Shown in pieces: positions 17,470 to 26,112 of a DNA stretch of 64,000 bases. A program made the translations under genes and the position numbers. The stretch covers positions 85,166-149,165 of the forward strand of contig NZ_JNWQ01000003.1 of assembly GCF_000716875.1 (NCBI RefSeq), read 5' to 3'. Position 1 is the stretch's first letter. Each line of letters starts with the position of its first letter. The notes beneath the pieces were generated by a model, which saw nothing but the letters and a program-made list of their open reading frames with translations, ran no database searches and had not been told where the DNA came from. This stretch comes from Streptomyces novaecaesareae (GTDB lineage: Bacteria > Actinomycetota > Actinomycetes > Streptomycetales > Streptomycetaceae).

Positions 17470-18842
17470 GCCGCAACGCCGCAGCCCCGGGAACCGTCAC
17501 CACCCGATCCAGAACCCGCCGGCTGCTCTCCCCGCTCTATGTCCAGTGCCTGATCGGCGTCATCGTCGGCGCCCTCGTCGGCTGGCTCTGGCCGTCCTTC
17601 GGAGCCGGCCTGAAACCGCTCGGCGACGGCTTCATCGCCTTGGTGAAGATGATGATCGCGCCGGTCATCTTCTGTACGGTCGTCCACGGCATCGCCTCCA
17701 TGGACAGCATGCGCACGGTCGGCCGGGTCGGCCTGAAGGCACTGGTCTACTTCGAGGTCCTGACCACCCTCGCCCTGCTGGTCGGCCTGATCGTCGTCAA
17801 CGTCGTCCACCCCGGCAGCGGCCTGCACGTCGACCCCGCGACGTTCTCCACGCACAAACTGCCCCAGGCCGCGACCCAGAGCCACGCAGGCTTCGTGCAG
17901 TTCCTGCTCGCCATCATCCCCAGCACCTTGGTGAGCGCCCTCACCGGCAACGAGATCCTGCCGGTACTGCTCATCTCCATCCTCTTCGGCTTCGGCCTGC
18001 AGGCCAGCGGCGAAGCCGGCGCGCCCATCTCCCGCGGCATCGAGAACCTCTCCAAGGTGATCTTCGCGATCATCAACTGGATCATGCGGCTGGCCCCCGC
18101 GGGCGCCCTCGGCTCCATGGCCTTCACCATCGGCAAGTACGGCCTGGGCACCATGCGCCCCCTCGCGCTCCTGATCGGCTCGTTCTGGCTGACCGCGCTC
18201 TTCTTCGTGCTGATCGTCCTCGGCTCGGTCATGCGCCTCAACGGCCTGCGGCTGCTGCCGTTTCTCCGCTACATCAAGGAGGAACTGCTGATCGTCCTGG
18301 GCACCGCGTCCACCGAGCCCGTCCTGCCGCGCATGATGGGCAAGATGCAGCACGCGGGCGCCTCGAAGCCGGTCGTCGGCATCACACTGCCCGCCGGGTA
18401 CGCCTTCAACCTCGACGGGACCGCGATCTACCTGACCATGGGGTCGGTCTTCCTCGCCCAGGCCGTCGGAGTGCACCTCAGCCTCGGGCAGCAGCTGACC
18501 ATGCTGGCCGTCATGCTGCTCACCTCCAAGGGCTCCGCCGGTGTGACCGGCTCCGGCTTCATCGCCCTGGCCGCCACCATGAGCGCCGTCCCGCACGTTC
18601 CGGTGGCCGCCCTTGCGCTGATCTTCGGAATCGACCGGTTCATGTCCACGGCCCGAGCCCTGACCAGCCTGGTCGGCAACGGCGTCGCCACCCTGGCCGT
18701 GGCCCGCTGGGAGGGCCAGCTCGACCAGGACCGCGCCCGGGCCGTGCTGCGAGGCGAGCTCCCGTTCAGCCCCGCCCCCATGCCGGACACCCACGAATCC
18801 ACCCCGAAGACCACGAGCGGCCCCGTCCCCGTCGTCGCCTGA
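17466..18842 (+). CDS. Dicarboxylate/amino acid:cation symporter (DctA/GltP family)
   Basis: 458 residues, overlapping the prpF stop by ATGA. About eight hydrophobic membrane segments are seen. The serine-containing hairpin is present as VLGTASTEPVLPRMMGKM, and the substrate/cation-binding TM7 motif as YAFNLDGTAIYLTMG, followed by TSKGSAGVTGSGF and FGIDRFMSTARALTSLVGNG. These are diagnostic of DAACS carriers. It should import C4-dicarboxylates or related acids driven by Na+/H+. Probably controlled with prpF by the divergent LysR regulator; a terminator hairpin follows. Confidence 0.92.
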   Translation: MSRNAAAPGTVTTRSRTRRLLSPLYVQCLIGVIVGALVGWLWPSFGAGLKPLGDGFIALVKMMIAPVIFCTVVHGIASMDSMRTVGRVGLKALVYFEVLTTLALLVGLIVVNVVHPGSGLHVDPATFSTHKLPQAATQSHAGFVQFLLAIIPSTLVSALTGNEILPVLLISILFGFGLQASGEAGAPISRGIENLSKVIFAIINWIMRLAPAGALGSMAFTIGKYGLGTMRPLALLIGSFWLTALFFVLIVLGSVMRLNGLRLLPFLRYIKEELLIVLGTASTEPVLPRMMGKMQHAGASKPVVGITLPAGYAFNLDGTAIYLTMGSVFLAQAVGVHLSLGQQLTMLAVMLLTSKGSAGVTGSGFIALAATMSAVPHVPVAALALIFGIDRFMSTARALTSLVGNGVATLAVARWEGQLDQDRARAVLRGELPFSPAPMPDTHESTPKTTSGPVPVVA

Positions 18843-18868
18843 ACCAGCCCGCATTCTGAAGGCCACCC

Positions 18869-18899
18869 GGTCGGCCCGGAGCACTGCTTCGGGCCGACC
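18869..18899. terminator. Terminator after the prpF-symporter operon
   Basis: GGTCGGCCCG, 11-nt loop, CGGGCCGACC: a perfect 10-bp stem 27 bp beyond the symporter stop. Confidence 0.7.
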
Positions 18900-19000
18900 G
18901 TCTTCGACCGCCCGACGGATCAGGGCGCACATCCGGCTTCCGTGTCCGGAAGGCGAGCCCGACAGCACGCGGCCGGGCGCCCCGATCGGAGGAACGAGAC

Positions 19001-19291
19001 TTGCCGGAACCGACGTCCCCACAGCGGAAGCCGGCACCGGACCGCCGGGTGCAGAACCCCGCTCCGCAGGCGCCTCTCCCCACATCGCACTCCGTGCGGC
19101 TGGGCGTACTGCTCGCCGTGGTGGGTGGGGCGCTCGACGCTTTCACGTTCGTCGGCCACGGCGGGGTCTTCGCCAACGCGCAGACCGGGAACATCGTCCT
19201 GCTGGGCATCGCGGCTGCGCGGGGGCAGTGGGCACAGGCCCTGCACCACCTCCCGGCGATCCTGGCGTTCATCATGGGCGTGGTCGTCGCG
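19001..19291 (+). pseudogene. DUF1275 (YoaK-like) membrane protein, first ~97 codons only
   Basis: A TTG start with GGAGG 10-14 nt upstream begins a basic Pro-rich leader, then a hydrophobic segment and the DUF1275 signature (VGGALDAFTFVGHGGVFANAQTG, N-terminal third). At ~19290, after LAFIMGVVVA, the sequence switches abruptly to the middle of dnaE2 in another frame. The frame therefore runs on into ~74 nonsense codons. Intact family members have about 220-240 residues and six membrane spans; this one has at most two. It marks the right breakpoint of the island. Confidence 0.75.
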
Positions 19292-20779
19292 GCATGCTCG
19301 CCGCCCTGCACGACGCCTGCGACCTGGTCGCCGAGCACCACGGACTGCGCTACGACCTGGCCACCATCCCGGACGACGACAAGGGCGTGTACGCGATGCT
19401 GCGCCGGGCCGACACCGTCGGCGTGTTCCAGGTCGAGTCCCGGGCCCAGATGGCGACCCTGCCCCGGCTCAAGCCGGACCACTTCTACGACCTGGTGGTC
19501 GAGGTCGCGCTGATCCGCCCCGGCCCGATCCAGGGCGGTTCCGTCCACCCGTACCTGCGCCGCCGGGCCGGCGCCGAACCGGCCGACTGCCCGCACCCGT
19601 TGATGGAGAACGCGCTCGGCAAGACCCTCGGGGTGCCGCTGTTCCAGGAGCAGATGATGCAACTCGCCATCGACTGCGCCGGGTTCAGCCCCGCCGAGGC
19701 CGACCGGCTGCGCCAGGCGATGGGCGCCAAGCGCTCGCACGAGCGGGTCGCCCGGCTGCGCGAGCGGCTGCTGAGCGGGATGGCCGAGCGCGGAATCCCG
19801 CCCGAGGTCGCCGAGGACGTCTACGGCAAGATCGAGGCCTTCTCCGACTACGGCTTCCCGGAGAGCCACGCGATCAGCTTCGCCTACCTGGTGTACGCCA
19901 GCGCCTGGCTCAAGCACCACTTCCCGGCGGCCTTCACCTGCGCCCTGCTGGCCAACCAGCCGATGGGCTTCTACTCGCCGCTCAGCCTGGTCGCGGACGT
20001 CCGGCGGCACGGCGTGCGGGTGCGCGGGGTGGACGTCAACGTCAGCGGGGCGCGCCCCACCCTGGAGCCGTACCGGGGGCCGACCCCGGCCCCGCCGCTG
20101 ACCGCCGGGCGCCCGCAGCCGGCGATCCGGCTCGGCCTGGAGACCGTCCGCGGCATCGGCACCCCGCAGGCCGAGGCGATCGTGGCCGGGCAGCCGTACG
20201 CCGACCTGGAGGACTTCGCCCCCCGGCCTGCCCGCGCCCGTCCTGGAGGCGCTGGCCACCGCGGGCGCCTTCGACTGTTTCGGACTGACGCGACGTCAAG
20301 CGCTGTGGTCGGCAGCGGCGTTCGCGGAGATCTCGGCCGAACTGATCCCCGGCACCACGCCCGGCACCGAGGCGCCGGACCTGCCCGACATGAGCCCGGT
20401 CGAGGAGACCATCGCCGACCTCTGGGCCACCGGCACCTCCGCCACCAGTCACCCGCTCCAGCACCTGCGCTCCCACCTGGAGCGCGGCGGCGCCCTGTCG
20501 GCCGCCCAACTCCCGGACGTGGCACCGGGAACGGCGGTGGTGGTCGGCGGCCTGGTCACCCACCGGCAGCGGCCGCCGACGGCCGGCGGGGTGCTCTTCC
20601 TCAGCCTGGAGGACGAGACCGGCCTGATCAACGTGATCTGCAACCGCCCGGTCTGGGAGTCCCAGCGCCGCACCGCCCTGGATCGGGCCGGGCTGCTGGT
20701 CCACGGCCACATCGAGCGCGACCGGGGCGCCACCAACCTGATCGCCACCCGGCTCACCCCGCTCCGGATCGGCCTCTGA
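19288..20779 (+). pseudogene. dnaE2: Resident dnaE2, C-terminal ~495 codons, frameshifted
   Basis: From the breakpoint the sequence reads GMLAALHDACDLVAEHHG, then GVFQVESRAQMATLPRLKP, YDLVVEVALIRPGPIQGGSV, FSDYGFPESHAISFAYLVYA and GVDVNVSGARPTLEPY, all DnaE2. At ~20218 (after DLEDFAPR) a net -1 shift moves the frame, and homology continues as LPAPVLEALATAGAFDCFG to the natural stop at 20779 (OB domain, VLFLSLEDETGLINVICNRP). The PHP domain and most of the palm, including the catalytic aspartates, are gone. Same strand and order as the imuB remnant at 1050, so both are halves of one split cassette. Confidence 0.88.
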
Positions 20780-20839
20780 GGCCCACCCTTCCGCGTGGCC
20801 GGATATGTGGCCGGATGTGACGACAAGTCAACTATGCTG

Positions 20840-21670
20840 CTACGGGCGAGGATCGCGACCATTGCCCGGGGCCCCGGCGAAGGCCTGGGCGATCGGGAGC
20901 CAGGCGGTGGCGACCGGGCCGGTGGCGGTGAGGGCGAGGTCGTCCCGGTGCCGGCGCTGGGTCACCAGCAGGCAGAAGTCCAGGGCCGGGCCGGTCACCA
21001 CGTCCTGTGCGTCGGCCGGGCCGAAGGCCCACGCCCCGCCGTCGGGGGCGGTCAGTTCGAGCCGGACGGGGCGTTCCGGCGCGGGCAGGCCGTGCACGGT
21101 GAAGGCGAAGCCCAGGGTACGCAGCCCCAGGTGGGCGATGTGCCGCAGCCGGGCGGTGGGTTCGCGGGTGACGCCGAGCGCGTCCGCGACGTCCTGGCCG
21201 TGCGCCCAGGTCTCCATCAGCCGGGCGGTGGCCATCGAGGCGGGCTTCATCGGCGGGCCGAACCAGGGCAGCCGTACGTCGGCCGGTACGGCGGGGAGTG
21301 CCGCCCGCACCTCCTCCCGCCCGGCCCGCCAGCGGGCGAGCAGGGCCGTCGGCTCGGCGGCCGCACCCTCGCGGGCGCCCTCCTCGACCGGGTCGGCGCC
21401 GGCCGCGAGCAGCGCGCCGAAGCGGTCGCCGAGCGCCGCGGTGAAGCCCTCCGGGTCGCGTGCGGCCAGCGCCGTCCAGTCGTCGGTCCAGGCCAGGTGG
21501 GTGATCTGGTGGGCGATCGTCCAGCCCTCGGCGGGCGTCGACCGGGACCAGCCCTCGGCGGGCAGCCCGACGACCAGCCCGTCCAGGACCTCGCTCTCGG
21601 CCCGCAGGTCCGCCAGCAGCCCGCCCAGGACGTCCGTCGGAGTGCTCCGGTCGCTCCGGTCCGTGGTCAT
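20840..21670 (-). CDS. TIGR03084-like DinB/MDMPI-superfamily protein
   Basis: 276 residues. The ATG at 21670 is preceded by GGGGAAG. The N-terminal four-helix domain carries the metal-site histidines (WTIAHQITHLAWTDDWTA, ~55-75; METWAHGQDVADALGV). The C-terminal domain contains RLELTAPDGGAWAFGP and DFCLLVTQRRHRDDL. It belongs to the mycothiol-dependent maleylpyruvate isomerase superfamily, common in actinomycetes; its specific substrate is unknown. It lies directly after the dnaE2 remnant, convergent with it, and divergent from the luxR gene. Confidence 0.75.
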   Translation of the reverse strand: MTTDRSDRSTPTDVLGGLLADLRAESEVLDGLVVGLPAEGWSRSTPAEGWTIAHQITHLAWTDDWTALAARDPEGFTAALGDRFGALLAAGADPVEEGAREGAAAEPTALLARWRAGREEVRAALPAVPADVRLPWFGPPMKPASMATARLMETWAHGQDVADALGVTREPTARLRHIAHLGLRTLGFAFTVHGLPAPERPVRLELTAPDGGAWAFGPADAQDVVTGPALDFCLLVTQRRHRDDLALTATGPVATAWLPIAQAFAGAPGNGRDPRP

Positions 21671-21837
21671 CGTCTTCCCCTCTTCCCGGCCTTCTCGGCC
21701 GCCCCGCGCTACCCGCACTACCCGTCGGTAATCCCGGCCCGCACCCTATGCCGGGCCTGGCCGGCCCGCCCGCGATTCCACGAAAGACCCATGTCAGGAC
21801 TCTCGCCACCGGCCCCGCCGCGTGTGACAATCGCGCG

Positions 21838-22638
21838 ATGAAAAGCGCGGACACCCCTCAAGCTGCGCAATCCGAAGCCGCCGAGACCGCCGAAGCCGCC
21901 GGAGTCGCCGAGGCTGCCGAGGCCGCCGGAGTCGCCGCGCGTGCCGCCGCGCTGGTGCGGGACGCCGTGCTCGGCGACCTCGCCCGGCGGGTGGTGGCGG
22001 AGTGCGGCGTGGACGTCGGGCTGGTCGGGGTGCCGGAGACGCTGCCCGGGAGCCGCGCCGGGAGCGAGGGCATGGTGCTGCGCCACTGGGCCGGTACCCG
22101 CGCGGACCTGCTGCACGACGTGCCCGTCCCGGCCGGGCTCGGCCTCGGCGGCCGCGCGCTCGCCGAACGCGCGCCCACCTGGGTGCCCGACTACCGTGCG
22201 GCGACGACCATTTCGCACCATTACGACGCGGCCGTGGCCGCCGAGGACCTGTACGCGATGCTCACCGTCCCCCTGCTGGACGGCGCCACCGTGCACGGCG
22301 TGGTGTACGCCTCGGTGCGCGCCGTCGTGCCGTACGGGGACGTCCGGATCGCCGCCGTGAGCAGGCTGGCCCAGGCCGCTTCCCGGGCGCTCGCGGAGGC
22401 CGCCGCCTGGGGCCGCGAGAAGCCCGCCCCGGCCGCCCCCGTACGGCCGTTGACCCCGCGCGAGCACGAGGTGCTGCGCTGGGCGGCGACCGGCCGGACC
22501 AACCCGGAGATCGCCGCCCGACTGGGCCTGACCCGCAACACCGTGACGGGCTACCTCAAGTCCGCGATGCACAAGCTCGGTGTCCGCAACCGGACCGAAC
22601 TCGCCCTCGCGGCACGGGAGTCGGGCCTGGTCGGCTGA
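21838..22638 (+). CDS. GAF-domain LuxR-family regulator
   Basis: 266 residues from an ATG; no good Shine-Dalgarno is visible and an upstream in-frame start is possible. An Ala/Glu-rich repeat stretch (AEAAGVAEAAEAAGVAARAA) leads into a GAF-like sensor (~45-185; GMVLRHWAGTRADL, APTWVPDYRAAT, AMLTVPLLDGATVHGVVYAS). A C-terminal LuxR/FixJ helix-turn-helix follows (LTPREHEVLRWAATGRTNPE; ITS-like TRNTVTGYLKSAMHKLGV). Such proteins act as regulators of neighbouring catabolic genes, here perhaps the convergent acyl-CoA ligase. Confidence 0.8.
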   Translation: MKSADTPQAAQSEAAETAEAAGVAEAAEAAGVAARAAALVRDAVLGDLARRVVAECGVDVGLVGVPETLPGSRAGSEGMVLRHWAGTRADLLHDVPVPAGLGLGGRALAERAPTWVPDYRAATTISHHYDAAVAAEDLYAMLTVPLLDGATVHGVVYASVRAVVPYGDVRIAAVSRLAQAASRALAEAAAWGREKPAPAAPVRPLTPREHEVLRWAATGRTNPEIAARLGLTRNTVTGYLKSAMHKLGVRNRTELALAARESGLVG

Positions 22639-22657
22639 GCCGAGGCCGGTCGGCCGC

Positions 22658-24193
22658 TCAGTTGACCTGCCGCTCCCGCCCGGTCCAGTACGGCTCGCGC
22701 AGCCGGAACTTCTGCAGCTTCCCGGTGGCGGTGCGCGGCAGCGCCTCCCGGAACTCCACCGTGGTGGGCGACTTGTAGCCGGCCAGCCGCTGCTTGCAGT
22801 GCGCGATCAACTCGGCCTCGGTGACGGCCCCGTTGCCCTCCCGGAGCACCACCAGCGCCTTCACCGTCTCGCCCCACTTCTCGTGCGGCACCCCGATCAC
22901 CGCCGCCTCGGCGACCGCCGGGTGGCTGTACAGGCAGTCCTCCACCTCGATCGAGGAGACGTTCTCCCCGCCGCTGATGATGACGTCCTTCTTCCGGTCC
23001 GAGATGGTGAGTTGGCCGTCCGTGAGGGTGCCGCCGTCGCCGGTGTGGAACCACTCGTCCCGCAGTGCCTCGGCGGTCGCCTCCGGCTGCTGCCAGTAGC
23101 CGTCCAGCACGGTGTTGGAGCGCACCAGCACCTCGCCCTGGGCGTCGACCCGCAGCTGGGTGCCGAGCGCGGGGGCACCGGCCTGCACCAGCTTCTCGGC
23201 CCGCTCGGCGGCCGGCAGCGCGTCCCACTCGGCGCGCGAGCGGTTGACGGTGACGATCGGGGAGGTCTCGGTCAGGCCGTAGAGCTGCATGAACTCCCAG
23301 CCCAGCTGCTCCTCGACCTGCTGCACGACCGAGGTCGGCGGCGGCGCACCGGCCACGATCATCCGCACCCGGTCCCGGCCAGGCACCGGGCCGTCCCAGT
23401 CGGCCGCCGCGTCCAGGACCATCTGGACGACGGCGGGCGCACCGGACAGGAAGGTCACCCCGTGCCGTTCGACCCGGCGCAGGATCTCCGCGCCGTCCAC
23501 CTTGCGCAGCACGATGTGCCGGGCGCCGAGCCCGGTGAGGGAGAACGGCAGGCCCCAGCCGTTGGCGTGGAACATCGGCAGGGTGTGCAGGTAGACGTCC
23601 CGGTCGCTCGCGCCGTAGTGCAGGCCCATCAGCGTCGCGTTCAGCCAGACGTTGCGGTGGGTGAGCTGAACGCCCTTGGGGCGGGCGGTGGTTCCGCTGG
23701 TGTAGTTGATGGTCGCGGTGTCGTTCTCGGAGATCGCGTACCGGCGGGGGGCGTTGTCGAAGTCGTACAGCACGGCGTCGCTGTCCGCGCCGAGCAGGAA
23801 CTTGTGCTTGGCCACCACCCCGCCCAGTGCGTCGGCGAGTTCGGGGTCGACCAGCAGGACGGAGGCGCCGCTCTGCTCGACGATGTACGCCACCTCCTCG
23901 GCCTTGAGCCGGAAGTTCACCGGCACCAGCACCCGGCCGTACCCGCTCACCCCGTAGAAGGAGGTGAGCAGCCGCGCCGAGTTGTGCGAGACGATGGCGA
24001 CGCGCTCACCGGGCCCGACGCCGAGCCGGTCCAGCCCGGCCGCCTGGGCGCGGGCGAGTTCGGCGACTCGGCGGTAGCTCAGCTCGCCCCAGGATTCGGC
24101 GGGTTGCGCCGGTTCGTCGACGATGCCGACCCGGTCGCCGTAGACCAGCTCGGCCCGGTCGAGGAAGTCCATCACGGAGAGTGGAATCTGCAT
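22658..24193 (-). CDS. AMP-dependent acyl-CoA/aryl-CoA synthetase
   Basis: 511 residues, start MQIPLSVMDFLDRA. The adenylate-forming core motifs are YTSGTTARPKGVQLTH (~171-186), QLYGLTETSP, DEWFHTGDGG and DRKKDVIISGGENVSS. The C-terminal catalytic lysine lies in LPRTATGKLQKFRLRE. It activates a carboxylic acid as acyl-AMP and transfers it to CoA. The overall pattern resembles medium/long-chain or aromatic acid ligases; the substrate cannot be fixed. It converges with the GAF-LuxR gene. Confidence 0.88.
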   Translation of the reverse strand: MQIPLSVMDFLDRAELVYGDRVGIVDEPAQPAESWGELSYRRVAELARAQAAGLDRLGVGPGERVAIVSHNSARLLTSFYGVSGYGRVLVPVNFRLKAEEVAYIVEQSGASVLLVDPELADALGGVVAKHKFLLGADSDAVLYDFDNAPRRYAISENDTATINYTSGTTARPKGVQLTHRNVWLNATLMGLHYGASDRDVYLHTLPMFHANGWGLPFSLTGLGARHIVLRKVDGAEILRRVERHGVTFLSGAPAVVQMVLDAAADWDGPVPGRDRVRMIVAGAPPPTSVVQQVEEQLGWEFMQLYGLTETSPIVTVNRSRAEWDALPAAERAEKLVQAGAPALGTQLRVDAQGEVLVRSNTVLDGYWQQPEATAEALRDEWFHTGDGGTLTDGQLTISDRKKDVIISGGENVSSIEVEDCLYSHPAVAEAAVIGVPHEKWGETVKALVVLREGNGAVTEAELIAHCKQRLAGYKSPTTVEFREALPRTATGKLQKFRLREPYWTGRERQVN

Positions 24194-24262
24194 GCGCCCA
24201 CTGTCCTCTTCCGGCCGCCCCCTGCACACCCCCGATCGGGGGTGTCGCTCTCCTACGGGGTC

Positions 24263-24688
24263 TCACCGTTCCGCCGGGCACCCTTCCGCCGGGCACCCTT
24301 CCGCCGCCGCGACGCCCGCCGCCGCGACGCCCGCCGCCGCTTCGCCCGCCGCCGCGAGGGCGGCCACCAGCCGGTCCCGCGTCTCCGTCTGGTCGGCGAT
24401 CCGCCGCTCCACCACCGCCAGCCGCTCCCGGGCGATCGCCAGCACCCGCTCGGACGGCCGGCCCGCGAGCACGTCCCCGTCCAGGCACCCCAGCAGCGGC
24501 CGGATGTCCGCCAGGGTGAGCCCGGCGGCCACCAGCGCACGGATGTTGCGCACCCGGACGACCGCCGACTCCCGGTATTCGCGGTAGCCGTTCGGCTCGC
24601 GCTCGGAGCCGATCAGCCCGGCCTGCTCGTAGTGCCGCAGTGCCCGGACGGTCGCGCCCGTCGCCCGCGCCAGCTCGCCGATCCGCAC
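24263..24688 (-). CDS. MerR-family regulator with repeat-built C-terminus
   Basis: 141 residues. The MerR winged helix is MRIGELARATGATVRALRHY then EQAGLIGSEREPNGYREY, followed by a dimerisation helix (RPSERVLAIARERLAVVERR). The last ~28 residues are low-complexity (AAAGVAAAGVAAAEGCPAEG), encoded by tandem GC-rich repeats, so the C-terminus is probably a recent repeat expansion. No metal-binding cysteine pattern of classical MerR is seen. It lies 37 bp downstream of the SDR gene on the same strand and probably regulates it. Confidence 0.82.
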   Translation of the reverse strand: MRIGELARATGATVRALRHYEQAGLIGSEREPNGYREYRESAVVRVRNIRALVAAGLTLADIRPLLGCLDGDVLAGRPSERVLAIARERLAVVERRIADQTETRDRLVAALAAAGEAAAGVAAAGVAAAEGCPAEGCPAER

Positions 24689-24724
24689 CCGTACGCCCCC
24701 TGCCCGACCCGCCTGACCCGTGCG

Positions 24725-25510
24725 TCAGCCCACCAGCGCGCCCCCGTCGACGGACAACACTACGCCGGTCACGAACGAGGCCTGCGGGGAGGCGAGTTGC
24801 GTGATCGCCCAGGCCACCTCCTCCGGGCGGCCGATCCGGCCCAGCGGGGTGTGCTCGATCTGCCACTTCCGGACGGCCGCCCGCTGCTCGGGCCCGTACC
24901 CGGAGTGGTCGGCGATCGGGGTGTCGATCGCCCCGGGCGCCACCGCCGCCACCCGGATCCCGCGCGGGGCCAGTTCCACCGCCCAGCTGCGGGTGGCCGT
25001 CTCCAGCGCGGCCTTGCTCGCCGCGTACACCGCGTTGGAGGGCCAGCCGCGCTGCCCGACGGCGGTGCTGACGTTGACGATCACGCCCCGGCTGTCGCTC
25101 AGCGCCGGCAGCGCGGCCTGCCCCAGCAGCACCGGGGCGACCAGGTTGGTGGCCAGCAGCGCCTCGATCCCCGCCCGGTCGTAGCCGCCGATCCCCTGGC
25201 CGCTCCGGACGATCCCGGCGTTGTTGACCAGCACGTCCAGCCGCCCGAACCGCTCCAGCGCGGCCCCGACGATCACCTCCGGCGCCTCCGGCCCGGTCAC
25301 GTCCGCGGCCAGCGGCACGATCCGGCCCGGGTGGGCGGCCGCCGTCTCGGCCAGCGGGTCCGGCCGCCGCCCGACCGCCAGCACCCGCGCCCCCTCGGCC
25401 GCGAAGGCCCGCGCGGTCTCCCGCCCGATCCCCGTCCCGGCCCCGGTGACCACCACGACCCGGTCCTTCGCCACACTCACGCTCTCGTCGCCCGTCAGGA
25501 ATTCGTCCAT
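24725..25510 (-). CDS. Short-chain dehydrogenase/reductase
   Basis: 261 residues from the ATG at 25510 (GGAGGG 8 nt upstream; an upstream GTG lacks spacing). It is a classical SDR: VVTGAGTGIGRETARAF cofactor glycine motif, DVLVNNAGIV, catalytic Ser in VIVNVSTAVGQRG, YAASKAAL (Tyr/Lys), and C-terminal SFVTGVVLSVDGGALVG. It reduces or oxidises an unidentified alcohol/ketone with NAD(P)H. In operon with the downstream merR gene. Confidence 0.88.
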   Translation of the reverse strand: MDEFLTGDESVSVAKDRVVVVTGAGTGIGRETARAFAAEGARVLAVGRRPDPLAETAAAHPGRIVPLAADVTGPEAPEVIVGAALERFGRLDVLVNNAGIVRSGQGIGGYDRAGIEALLATNLVAPVLLGQAALPALSDSRGVIVNVSTAVGQRGWPSNAVYAASKAALETATRSWAVELAPRGIRVAAVAPGAIDTPIADHSGYGPEQRAAVRKWQIEHTPLGRIGRPEEVAWAITQLASPQASFVTGVVLSVDGGALVG

Positions 25511-25653
25511 GCGCACCACCCTCCGACCCTGCCGCCGGCGTCAGGGTCAAGCGGGCACCTCCGAGCCGTGAGGGACGCCCGCGCCCGCACGCGGGCCGTC
25601 CGCCTGCTAGGAAGGTCCCGACGCACAGTCACACACCCACGGGGAGCACACTC

Positions 25654-26112
25654 ATGAGCGACCAACGGCCCGAGACCCTCTACCAGGCGGTCGGCGGCAT
25701 CGACGCCCTGCGCCGGCTCAGCCACACCTTCTACCGGGGCGTCCTCGCGGACCCGCTGCTCGCCCCCGTCTTCGCCGACTTCACCCCCACCCACATCGAG
25801 CACGTCGCGGTCTGGCTGGCCGAGGTCTTCGGCGGTCCGACCGCCTTCACCGACGAACTCGGCGGCCACCAGGCCCTGCTCAGCGCCCACCTGGGCCTGG
25901 CCATCACCGAGGAGCAGCGGCTGCGCTGGATGGAGCTGATGGCCGGGGCCGCCCGCAGCGAGCTGCCCGAGGACGAGCCGCTGCGCAGCCGGGTGCTGGA
26001 GTACTTCGACTGGGGCACGAAGATCGCCGAGGACGTCTCCGCCTCCCCGGCCGGCACCGACCTGGGCGAGCCCGGCCCGACCCCGCGCTGGGGCTGGGAG
26101 GGCCTGAAATGA
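25654..26112 (+). CDS. Truncated haemoglobin, group II (GlbO-like)
   Basis: 152 residues. It starts TLYQAVGGIDALRRLSHTFY, then DPLLAPVFADFTPTHIEHVA and WLAEVFGGPTAFTDELGGHQ, with the proximal-His region in LLSAHLGLAITEEQRLRWMEL. A Trp at the expected G8 position (LRWMELM) supports group II. Such globins bind O2 or relay electrons in oxygen and NO handling. Its stop overlaps the next GNAT gene (ATGA), so the two are co-translated. Confidence 0.88.
   Translation: MSDQRPETLYQAVGGIDALRRLSHTFYRGVLADPLLAPVFADFTPTHIEHVAVWLAEVFGGPTAFTDELGGHQALLSAHLGLAITEEQRLRWMELMAGAARSELPEDEPLRSRVLEYFDWGTKIAEDVSASPAGTDLGEPGPTPRWGWEGLK

Noticed and set aside
2131-19290. Search for an integrase, tRNA attachment site or conjugation genes in the island
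   Set aside because: None recognised; only TniQ and TnpB relics. The island is therefore not called an ICE, plasmid or prophage.
24276-24345. Possible CRISPR or minisatellite array
   Set aside because: Units of 14-17 bp with no unique spacers, lying inside the merR coding region. The arrays at 36656 and 50353 fail for the same reason.
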